A stretch of 20,841 nt of DNA. It comes from DATMYQ01 sp035560935. Lineage in GTDB: Bacteria > Bacillota > Negativicutes > Sporomusales > Sporomusaceae. Position numbers and translations under genes: made by a program. The notes under the pieces are model-generated. The model did not search any database and was not told the DNA's origin. It was given only the letters and a program-made list of their open reading frames with translations. The stretch is taken from contig DATMYQ010000133.1 of NCBI GenBank assembly GCA_035560935.1, positions 1 through 20,841 of the forward strand, read 5' to 3'. Shown in pieces: positions 1 to 6,660 of the stretch (position 1 is its first letter; each line of letters opens with the position of its first letter).

Positions 1-53
1 ATACAGGATAGAACTATTGCTAAGTGTCCCTTTTTTATCAGAACAGACTGAGG

Positions 54-99
54 ATATTTAATGATTTTCTGAAGATGCCAGAGGAAAATCATCAAATAT
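54..99. repeat. Long imperfect inverted repeat upstream of rmlD
   Basis: Bases 54-69 pair with 84-99 over 16 positions with a single mismatch (A60 against C93), leaving a 14-base loop. The stem is AT-rich. No T-run follows the right arm, so it is not a standard intrinsic terminator. It may be a transcript-processing or stabilising hairpin between rmlD and an upstream gene, or an operator. No convincing gene end was recognised in bases 1-60. Confidence 0.5.
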
Positions 100-148
100 T
101 TCGGCAGACACTGTGTTGAAAGCAGATAAAGGATAAGGAGAATAAATA

Positions 149-988
149 ATGAAAGTATTGGTTACCGGGGGTAAAGGGCAGTTGGGGCGGGCTTTCGCTC
201 AGATTGGTGCTGAGTATAGGCATCAATGGGAATATTACGACATTGAGGAGATGGACATTACCCGGGCGAAGGATGTTTTCGCCGCAGTGGAGCAACTGAA
301 GCCGGATGCTGTTATTCACGGTGCTGCCTATACGCAGGTGGATAAGGCTGAAACCGACATCGATGGTGCATACCGGGTTAATGTGATCGGTACGCAAAAT
401 ATTGCCGCTGCCTGTCTGAAGTTTAACGTCAAGATGGTATATGTCAGCACGGACTATGTATTTGACGGCATGAAACAACAACCGTATACAGAATTTGATC
501 CGGTGAATCCACTGAGTGTTTACGGTAAAACCAAACTGGAAGGCGAACGGCTGGCAGCGCGGATATGTCCGCGTCTGTTTATTGCCCGGACCGCCTGGCT
601 GTATGGTGAAGGAAACAACTTTGTCAAAACTATGCTGCGGTTAGCTGGAGAAAGAGAGTATCTGACTGTTGTCAGCGATCAGACGGGTACCCCAACCTAT
701 GCCGTGGATCTAGCCAGGGGAATTCTCAGCATTTTGGAAACGGAAGCTTATGGAACTTATCATATGACGAACCAGGGGCAAAGCACCTGGTATGATTTTG
801 CCCGGGAAATATTCCGGCAAACTGGAATTTCCAAGGAAGTGCGTCCGTTGCGGACAGAGGAATATCCGGTACCAGCCAAACGGCCCCAACACTCTATTCT
901 GCGGAACTATATGCTGGAACTGACTGTTGGTGATTCCTTCCGGCCATGGGAAGAAGCCTTGTCTGAATATATCCGGACTTTAGACTAA
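149..988 (+). CDS. rfbD: dTDP-4-dehydrorhamnose reductase
   Basis: The 279-residue protein has the usual length and fold of RmlD/RfbD. This enzyme performs the last, NAD(P)H-dependent step of dTDP-L-rhamnose synthesis in the cytoplasm. Visible motifs are the nucleotide-binding GGKGQLG at residues 7-13, the STD catalytic element at 100-102 followed by YVFDG, and the YxxxK pair Y125/K129. The ATG start follows AAGGAG at 135-140 with 8-base spacing. rmlA, rmlB and rmlC are not in the window and may lie upstream, since rmlD often closes an rml group. The product would supply the rhamnosyltransferase-like genes downstream. The family assignment is firm; the supply role is inferred from context. 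Confidence 0.95.
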   Translation: MKVLVTGGKGQLGRAFAQIGAEYRHQWEYYDIEEMDITRAKDVFAAVEQLKPDAVIHGAAYTQVDKAETDIDGAYRVNVIGTQNIAAACLKFNVKMVYVSTDYVFDGMKQQPYTEFDPVNPLSVYGKTKLEGERLAARICPRLFIARTAWLYGEGNNFVKTMLRLAGEREYLTVVSDQTGTPTYAVDLARGILSILETEAYGTYHMTNQGQSTWYDFAREIFRQTGISKEVRPLRTEEYPVPAKRPQHSILRNYMLELTVGDSFRPWEEALSEYIRTLD

Positions 989-1000
989 GGAACCGGTTCC
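989..1000. repeat. 12-bp perfect palindrome directly after rmlD stop
   Basis: GGAACCGGTTCC starts at the first base after the rmlD stop codon and is perfectly self-complementary. As RNA it could form only a 4-bp stem with a 4-base loop. GGAATCC and a short T-run (ATTTTT) follow within 20 bases, so a weak terminator-like structure is possible. The role is unknown. Confidence 0.35.
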
Positions 1001-1089
1001 GCGGGAATCCATTTTTCCTACGCATTCGCTGGCTGGAATAAGGTTTAACGGTACGGAGCGAGTTCTGCATATACATTTCCAGAAAAATT

Positions 1090-1098
1090 TGATACAAT
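1090..1098 (+). promoter_or_regulatory. Possible extended -10 promoter element
   Basis: TGATACAAT matches the extended -10 pattern (TGn then TACAAT). It lies about 70 bases before the acyltransferase start, in the 182-bp gap after rmlD. No good -35 was found at 16-18 bp; extended -10 promoters can work without one. This would allow transcription of the block to restart here. It rests on pattern only. Confidence 0.35.
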
Positions 1099-1159
1099 GA
1101 CTAGTATCGAAAACCCGCTCTAAAGTCAGGTGAGCGCGCATTGGGTCCAGGTTTTGTAT

Positions 1160-1165
1160 GGAGGG
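1160..1165 (+). promoter_or_regulatory. Ribosome binding site fixing the acyltransferase start at 1171
   Basis: GGAGGG lies 5 bases before ATG 1171. It falls inside the longer reading from TTG 1141, which lacks a comparable site, so the ATG is preferred. Confidence 0.65.
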
Positions 1166-1170
1166 AGTCA

Positions 1171-2403
1171 ATGTTTGACAAAGGGAGATTGATTGTGGAT
1201 ACTGCAGACGACACCCGGAACCACGGTTTAGATATAGCGAGGGCTTTAGCGATTGCCATGGTCCTAATGTCGCACAGCATCTATTTGTTTTCTTTCGAAT
1301 CCGGCGTGTTTACCAACCGGTACTGGGGATTTGAGATTTTCGGATATTTTGGCGTGGAACTTTTTTTTGTGCTTAGCGGCTTTCTTATCGGCGGTATATT
1401 GCTGCGGCTCTTTACAGGTGACTTTGATGGGCTGGAGCATTGGAAGAGAAAACTGGTTAATTTTTATTTGCGGCGCTGGTTTCGTACGTTGCCCCTTTAT
1501 TATGCCATATTATTTTTCAATGTTTTTTTCTGGGAGGCTATGTCTTTCTGGGACTTTGTCGCTGAAGGGAGGCAGGTTTCCTGGCATTATATTTTTTTTC
1601 TCCAGAATTGCGGAATCACTAACGGGCTCTTTTTTCCGGAATCATGGAGCCTGGCGGTGGAAGAGTGGTTTTACCTTCTGTGGCCCTTAGTGCTTATTGG
1701 CAGTCTGGCCGGGAGCAGTAAAGGCGGGAGAAACCCGCAGACGTCGGTGGGCTATATCATCGCCGGGTCTGTCGTCGCGGTAGTGTTGTTCCGCTTAGTG
1801 ACAGTGATGAGCGGAGATGTCTCTTTTGATCAGGGCATTCGCAAAAACACCTTTTTGCGGCTGGATTCCCTGGCGGTAGGCGTGCTTTTGGCCTATTGCC
1901 GCATGTATAAGGCGGCAACATTTCAGCGTCTGGCGGGCAGGGACTTTGGCCTGGCAGCAGTTCTGGTTCTGGTGGCGGTGGCTGGCTGGTTTTGGCAGGT
2001 TGGCTGGCCGGGCTGGGATAAAAGTCTGCTGGCACGCACGCTGATGCTGGATATTGTGTCGGTGTCGTTTGCTTTTATTATTGCATACCTCTATCAGCAG
2101 CGGTTTACTCGTATTAAGGTTTTTGCATTGTTGAGCCGTTTGGCTTATTCTATGTATTTAGTTCATTTGCCGGTTATTATTTATTTGTCGTACTGGTCGT
2201 CACGGCTGGATAATCCGCTCATGGCACCAGTCCTTTGGGGAGTGGCGGCGATTGTCATATGGGGTATTTGCCGGCTCATTTACTGTTATTTTGAAAAACC
2301 GATCATGGATTTACGGCCTGCTGCCTATCCGGAAAAGTCCGGTATTGCCGGTGGAACGTTCCTTCCTTTCATGGAAACTGTGAATGAAAGAGAGGATAAA
2401 TAA
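1171..2403 (+). CDS. Acyltransferase 3 family integral membrane O-acyltransferase
   Basis: A 410-residue polytopic membrane protein of the acyltransferase-3 family (OafA/OatA-like), which moves acetyl or other acyl groups onto surface sugars. Supporting features are the N-terminal LDIARALAI segment followed by SH with candidate catalytic His35, the GVELFFVLSGFLIGG motif in an early membrane helix, and the SLAVEEWFYLLWP motif. The last is highly typical of the family. About ten hydrophobic segments run to a short polar C-terminus. There is no fused SGNH domain, so it resembles the stand-alone form. ATG 1171 is chosen over TTG 1141 because of the GGAGGG site. It sits alone between two gaps and probably modifies the polysaccharide made by this locus. 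Acyl donor and target sugar cannot be read from sequence. Confidence 0.88.
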   Translation: MFDKGRLIVDTADDTRNHGLDIARALAIAMVLMSHSIYLFSFESGVFTNRYWGFEIFGYFGVELFFVLSGFLIGGILLRLFTGDFDGLEHWKRKLVNFYLRRWFRTLPLYYAILFFNVFFWEAMSFWDFVAEGRQVSWHYIFFLQNCGITNGLFFPESWSLAVEEWFYLLWPLVLIGSLAGSSKGGRNPQTSVGYIIAGSVVAVVLFRLVTVMSGDVSFDQGIRKNTFLRLDSLAVGVLLAYCRMYKAATFQRLAGRDFGLAAVLVLVAVAGWFWQVGWPGWDKSLLARTLMLDIVSVSFAFIIAYLYQQRFTRIKVFALLSRLAYSMYLVHLPVIIYLSYWSSRLDNPLMAPVLWGVAAIVIWGICRLIYCYFEKPIMDLRPAAYPEKSGIAGGTFLPFMETVNEREDK

Positions 2404-2450
2404 GGTTTATCAAAACATATGACAGATGCTGGTGGTCAGGAAGCCAATGT

Positions 2451-3401
2451 ATGGAAAGGATCATGTGCGGCGTGAATGATAATATAGATATTTCGATCGT
2501 AATTCCCTGTAAAAATGGGGAAAAGAAAATTAAGGAAAACTTGACGGCGATTTTTTCCCAAAAAACTCAGTATGCATTTGAAGTGATTATTGTTGATTCC
2601 GGATCAAATGACAACACATTACGCATTGTGCGTGATTTTCCGGTCCGCTTATATCAAATTCCTCCGACGGAATTTGGCCATGGGCGAACCCGGGCGTGGG
2701 CCGGGCAACAGGCTTTGGGGCGCTATGTTGTGTATATTACTCAGGATGCGGTACCCGCCAGCGAAAGCTGGCTGGAGAAGCTGGTGGAGCCCTTTTTGTT
2801 AGACGAATCGATCATGGGAGTTTTCGGTATTCATTATCCTTATCCGGACTGCAATCCTTTCGACACCCGCGATCTTAAACGTCATTTTCAGAACTTTGGT
2901 CAGGATGTTTTGATTCAATGTCTTGATGAGCCGGAAAGATATGGCGAAGATGTGGCATACCGCCAGTGGCTGGGATTTTTTTCTGATAACAATGCCTGTG
3001 TGCGGAAAACGGCGTTTGACCGTTATCCTTACCCGGACGTAAATTTTGCGGAAGATCAGGTATGGGCGAAAATGATTCTGGAAGCGGGATATAAAAAGGC
3101 ATATACGCCGTATGCGCCGGTATATCATTCCCATAATTACCAGCCTTACGAATATTTTGATCGCGCCTTTGATGAATTTCAGGCATTATACCATATTTAT
3201 CAATATCGACCGTTTGTCTCATTTCATTCACTTTGTCGCTTTATTTGCGCCGTGTTTTGGACTGATGTACGCTATCTGCGTTCACTGCCGATGCGCCGCA
3301 GTGAAAAATTGCGTTGGGCGAAGTTCAGTTTTTTGAAAAATATTTATCGCTTTTGGGGGGCTTATCGTGGTGGCGAGGCGGCCTGTCGGCGGTATCGCTA
3401 A
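2451..3401 (+). CDS. Glycosyltransferase family 2, rhamnosyltransferase-like
   Basis: A 316-residue cytoplasmic GT-A enzyme. The GT2 opening DISIVIPCKNG is at about residues 13-23 and the nucleotide-binding VDSGS at 48-52. The DXD position reads TQDAVP at 97-102, the version common in bacterial rhamnosyltransferases of O-antigen and rhamnan loci. SDNNACVRK and AEDQVWAKMIL follow as acceptor and catalytic-base regions. The C-terminal part is basic and aromatic and may contact the membrane. ATG 2451 follows AGGAAG (2438-2443) with 7-base spacing. Transfer of rhamnose from dTDP-rhamnose fits rmlD nearby, but donor, acceptor and linkage are inference. Confidence 0.88.
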   Translation: MERIMCGVNDNIDISIVIPCKNGEKKIKENLTAIFSQKTQYAFEVIIVDSGSNDNTLRIVRDFPVRLYQIPPTEFGHGRTRAWAGQQALGRYVVYITQDAVPASESWLEKLVEPFLLDESIMGVFGIHYPYPDCNPFDTRDLKRHFQNFGQDVLIQCLDEPERYGEDVAYRQWLGFFSDNNACVRKTAFDRYPYPDVNFAEDQVWAKMILEAGYKKAYTPYAPVYHSHNYQPYEYFDRAFDEFQALYHIYQYRPFVSFHSLCRFICAVFWTDVRYLRSLPMRRSEKLRWAKFSFLKNIYRFWGAYRGGEAACRRYR

Positions 3402-3418
3402 TTCATTATATGTTAATT

Positions 3419-3422
3419 GGAG
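3419..3422 (+). promoter_or_regulatory. Ribosome binding site supporting TTG start at 3432
   Basis: GGAG sits 9 bases before TTG 3432. The longer reading from TTG 3417 would place this site inside the gene and has no clear site of its own. Confidence 0.5.
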
Positions 3423-3431
3423 TTGAGCTAT

Positions 3432-4691
3432 TTGAAGCGGTTAGTCCGTTCTTTGCGTAAATTTGGGGAACTTTACAGGGTCACGCGAAAGGCATATGGT
3501 CTTTTGCGTGAAAAAGGACTTCATCATATTCAGCATCGTTTGGATGCGGTAGAGCAGCAAGATGATTTCTGGGCACAGTATGGTTTTATTATGAGCAATG
3601 ACTGTGACGGCTCAGAAACGGAAAAGAATCATAACCAGCTCGTGTTGCCGGCAAACGGAAAACTGGTAATAAACTGGGCCTTGCCGGCATTAGGCCCCGG
3701 GTCGGGCGGTCATCTTAATATCTTGCGCTTGGTCAAATATCTGGAAACTTTTGGTCACCAAAATTGCCTCTATTTTGTTCATCCGCCAGAATACCGCGGC
3801 ATTGATGAAGACGATTTGCGGAAAGCGGTCAAAGCGTTTTATGATATTGAACTAAAAACAACGCGGCTGATTTGTGGCGGTGACGAGATTATGGATTCGC
3901 ATGCCACGCTTGCCTCTTCCTGGCAGACCGCTTATTTTGTGAGAAGGTTTAGCCGTACAGTAAAAAAGTTTTATTTTATCCAGGACTTTGAACCGTATTT
4001 TTTCCCACGGGGCGGCTTGTATCATCTAGCGGCCAATACTTACAATTTCGGGTTTCATGGCATTACGGCCGGTGGTTGGTTGGCTGACAAGCTGCAGCGG
4101 GAGTTTGGTATGCCTTGTGACTCCATCGGATTCGCTTATGAGGCCGATCTCTACCAAAAAGTACCGATGCCGCAGTGCAGTTCAAAACCGAAAGTGCTCT
4201 ACTATGCCCGGCCGACGACGGAACGGCGGGCCTTTGAAATTGCAGTGCTGGCCTTATACTTGCTCAAACAGAGGTTGCCGGAGGCAGAGGTGCATTTTGT
4301 GGGCGGCGACACATCTTCCTACCAGTTGCCGTTCGAGGTGGCGCAAAATTATGGCAGCGTTTCTTTGCAGCAACTGCCGGAAATTTATTCTTCGGTAGAT
4401 GTTGCTTTAGTATTGTCAGCGACGAACCTTTCATTGCTGCCGCTGGAAATACTGGCTTGCGGTACGCCGGTGGTTATGAATCGGGGCGGAAACACCGAAT
4501 GGCTGGGAGAACATTTTGTTTTTGCCGACTTCAGTCCGGAGGCCATCGCTGATGCTTTGGAACAATATTTGACGAATGCCGGATTGCGGCAACAAATGAT
4601 TTTAGCCAGCCAGGATATGCTGGCCCGGCTTTCCTGGGAAGAGGAAGCACGGAAAGTGGAAGATATTATCAAGCGACAAACTGCTAAATAA
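3432..4691 (+). CDS. WsaF-like glycosyltransferase (GT-B fold, rhamnan type)
   Basis: A 419-residue protein if it starts at TTG 3432; TTG 3417 would add five residues. It resembles WsaF-type rhamnosyltransferases of S-layer glycan synthesis. A glycine-rich GPGSGGHLNI loop lies at about 88-97 and the family-typical IQDFEPYF at about 183-190. The C-terminal donor domain holds KVLYYARPTTERRAFE and LPLEILACGTPVV, with the usual GT-B glutamate at about 339. The N-terminus is basic and amphipathic (KRLVRSLRKF), consistent with membrane-surface docking. It stands between a GT2 rhamnosyltransferase-like gene and an RgpF-family gene. The family assignment is good; the sugar specificity is inferred. 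Confidence 0.82.
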   Translation: MKRLVRSLRKFGELYRVTRKAYGLLREKGLHHIQHRLDAVEQQDDFWAQYGFIMSNDCDGSETEKNHNQLVLPANGKLVINWALPALGPGSGGHLNILRLVKYLETFGHQNCLYFVHPPEYRGIDEDDLRKAVKAFYDIELKTTRLICGGDEIMDSHATLASSWQTAYFVRRFSRTVKKFYFIQDFEPYFFPRGGLYHLAANTYNFGFHGITAGGWLADKLQREFGMPCDSIGFAYEADLYQKVPMPQCSSKPKVLYYARPTTERRAFEIAVLALYLLKQRLPEAEVHFVGGDTSSYQLPFEVAQNYGSVSLQQLPEIYSSVDVALVLSATNLSLLPLEILACGTPVVMNRGGNTEWLGEHFVFADFSPEAIADALEQYLTNAGLRQQMILASQDMLARLSWEEEARKVEDIIKRQTAK

Positions 4692-4735
4692 AAAATAGAA
4701 AAATCTGTTTACTATGCAACCGTCAGGGGGAAAAA

Positions 4736-5557
4736 GTGCCCATGATCTCCATATACGATTATCTTTTCCGCAAAAAGAAACAACAGTATATTTCCCAGTC
4801 CCAACAGAAAATGACACCGCATTCCGTGGCGGTTGTTTTGCATATGTATTACCCGGATTTGTGGAGCGAGATCAGGGATTATTTGGACAACATTCCGGAG
4901 CCTTTTGACTTGCATGTAACTATTTCAGAAAAAGTCCGGTTGCGGGATTTACGAAAAATTGTTGAATTCAATCCAGATTCGATATTTTATCAATTTATCA
5001 ACCGTGGGCGCGATATTGCCCCTTTTTTGCAGTTGATGCATTTGCCGGTCTGGGACAAATATAAAGCGGTGTGCAAGATTCACACGAAAAAATCGCCGCA
5101 CATTCACGCCGGTCTCAACTGGAATTATCCTAATGGCACCGAATGGCGGAAAGTACTATATGGCGAGCTCTTGGGCAGCCGCGAGCAGATCCGGACGGTT
5201 TTGAATGTTTTTCATCAAAACACTTCGGTGGGGCTGATTGCTCCGCAGGGTAATCTGTTTGAGTATGGTGAGTTTGTCGGCGCCAACCGGCAAAATATCA
5301 TGTCGGTGCAAGAACAAATCGGGATACGGGAAGCGGATCTTTGTGATTTCTGCGCCGGCAGCATGTTCTGGTTTCGACCGGAATCACTGGGCCTGTTGCG
5401 TGCCGCGAAACTTGGCATGGACGATTTTCCGCCGGAGCAAGGCAACATTGATGGAACGTTGGCGCATGCGATAGAACGTTTGTTTACGGCTTGCGTCCGG
5501 AAGAAAGGATATCGTGTCATCACAACGGCGGAACTGAATCAGGGATCACAGATGTAA
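4736..5557 (+). CDS. RgpF-family (rhamnan synthesis F) protein, short stand-alone form
   Basis: A 273-residue protein matching the rhamnan synthesis F family. Conserved stretches are FINRGRDIAPFL, KIHTKKS, LIAPQGNLFEYG, FCAGSMFWFRPESL and FPPEQGNIDGTLAHAIERLF. Streptococcal RgpF, involved in rhamnose-glucose polysaccharide assembly, is about twice this length, so this is a compact single-domain version. GTG 4736 follows AGGGGG at 4725-4730 with 5-base spacing; ATG 4742 is an alternative. The family's biochemical role is glycosyltransferase-like in rhamnan formation, though the mechanism of short versions is not settled. Flanking rhamnosyltransferase-like genes support a rhamnose-containing glycan. 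Confidence 0.85.
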   Translation: MPMISIYDYLFRKKKQQYISQSQQKMTPHSVAVVLHMYYPDLWSEIRDYLDNIPEPFDLHVTISEKVRLRDLRKIVEFNPDSIFYQFINRGRDIAPFLQLMHLPVWDKYKAVCKIHTKKSPHIHAGLNWNYPNGTEWRKVLYGELLGSREQIRTVLNVFHQNTSVGLIAPQGNLFEYGEFVGANRQNIMSVQEQIGIREADLCDFCAGSMFWFRPESLGLLRAAKLGMDDFPPEQGNIDGTLAHAIERLFTACVRKKGYRVITTAELNQGSQM

Positions 5558-5569
5558 GCGAGGTATTTA

Positions 5570-6481
5570 ATGAAGCATTTAATCATGGGTGGTAGGGGTT
5601 TTCTGGGAAACAACATCGCGGCGGCTCTGGCGCGGACCGGAGAGGAAGTTATCATATTTGATAAAAACTGCCCTGCGGAGGGCGACTCGGCGATTCAGTA
5701 TGTTGCAGGCGATTTTTCTCAGTTGCAGTGTTGCACGGATATTTTCAATCATGTTGATATTTTATGGCATCTCATTTCAACAACGGTGCCGGGAATTGCC
5801 GACCAGAATCCGGCCTACGATATGGAAACCAATGTGATTCATACGATCCGTTTATTGGATTTGGCGGTAAAACATAAGATAAAAAAAGTCATCTTCTTTT
5901 CCTCCGGCGGCACTGTTTACGGGATACCTCAACATTTGCCCATCGGGGAAAAACATCCTACAGATCCCATTTCATCTTATGGAATCCATAAGTTGACTAT
6001 TGAGAAATTTTTGTTTTTATATCACCAAAAATATGATATGGACTATGTTATCGCCCGCGTTTCCAATCCTTATGGCAAAGGCCAGATTAACCGTTTGGGA
6101 CAGGGAGTAATCCCAACATTTTACCATAAAATACTGGCTGGCGAAGAAATCGAGATCTGGGGCGACGGGAAAAATATCCGCGATTACATTTATATTGACG
6201 ACCTAGTTGAAGCGGCGCTATTGCTGGCCGCGAATACGGAAAAACACAAAGTTTTCAATGTTGGCAGCGGGGTTGGCTGCGATTTATTGCAATTGAGCCG
6301 AATTATCGCCGACTGCCTGGATAAAGAGGTTTCAATTCGGTTATTGCCCAGTCGGGGATGTGATGTGCCAGCCAATGTGCTGGATATTTCCCGCATACGG
6401 GAGGTAACTGGCTGGACGCCACGTACATCGCTGGAAGACGGGATCAGGAAATGGATCAGCGAAGTGGCGAATATTGTGTAA
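5570..6481 (+). CDS. GalE-like NAD-dependent nucleotide-sugar epimerase/dehydratase
   Basis: A 303-residue extended short-chain dehydrogenase. It has the Rossmann loop GGRGFLG at 7-13, SSGGTVYG at 111-118, and the catalytic YxxxK pair Y137/K141. The C-terminal nucleotide-sugar region includes SNPYGKGQ and IWGDGKNIRDYIYIDDL. These features place it with UDP-glucose 4-epimerase-like enzymes. A dTDP- or GDP-sugar 4-epimerase or 4-reductase, for example acting after Gmd, cannot be excluded. It begins 12 bases after the RgpF-like gene and is probably translated from the same message. It should provide one nucleotide-sugar donor for the locus; the exact substrate is open. Confidence 0.82.
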   Translation: MKHLIMGGRGFLGNNIAAALARTGEEVIIFDKNCPAEGDSAIQYVAGDFSQLQCCTDIFNHVDILWHLISTTVPGIADQNPAYDMETNVIHTIRLLDLAVKHKIKKVIFFSSGGTVYGIPQHLPIGEKHPTDPISSYGIHKLTIEKFLFLYHQKYDMDYVIARVSNPYGKGQINRLGQGVIPTFYHKILAGEEIEIWGDGKNIRDYIYIDDLVEAALLLAANTEKHKVFNVGSGVGCDLLQLSRIIADCLDKEVSIRLLPSRGCDVPANVLDISRIREVTGWTPRTSLEDGIRKWISEVANIV

Positions 6482-6571
6482 GCTTGCAGATGGTGTTAAG
6501 AAAAGTGAGAGGTGCTTTTTTGATATACCCAAAGCATGTTTTTGGTGCGGGAGAATGTTCGTAAAATGTAG

Positions 6572-6597
6572 AAACAAGCCTGATTGACCGCTTGTTT
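6572..6597. repeat. 8-bp inverted repeat in the 179-bp gap before the large glycosyltransferases
   Basis: AAACAAGC (6572-6579) pairs with GCTTGTTT (6590-6597) across a 10-base loop. No T-run follows on the + strand, so a classical terminator is unlikely. Together with the spacing it may mark a boundary between transcription units. Nothing else convincing was seen in 6482-6660. Confidence 0.35.
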
Positions 6598-6660
6598 GTG
6601 GGCAGTATGGTTGGCGGATATTTTTTCGCTAAGATTCTGCACGAAAGGAACCAATAAGCG

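Noticed and set aside
1..60. Possible tail of an upstream gene ending at base 51 or 60
   Set aside because: Two frames are open to these stops, but the 16-19 visible residues match no family I recognise, so no gene is called.
1757..2035. Reverse-strand open frame of 92 codons inside the acyltransferase
   Set aside because: Proline-rich composition with no recognisable domain, fully inside a well-supported membrane protein gene; a shadow frame.
6482..6660. Promoter in the gap before the large glycosyltransferases
   Set aside because: TTGGCG at 6611 and a GATTCT-like -10 were considered, but the match and spacing are poor.
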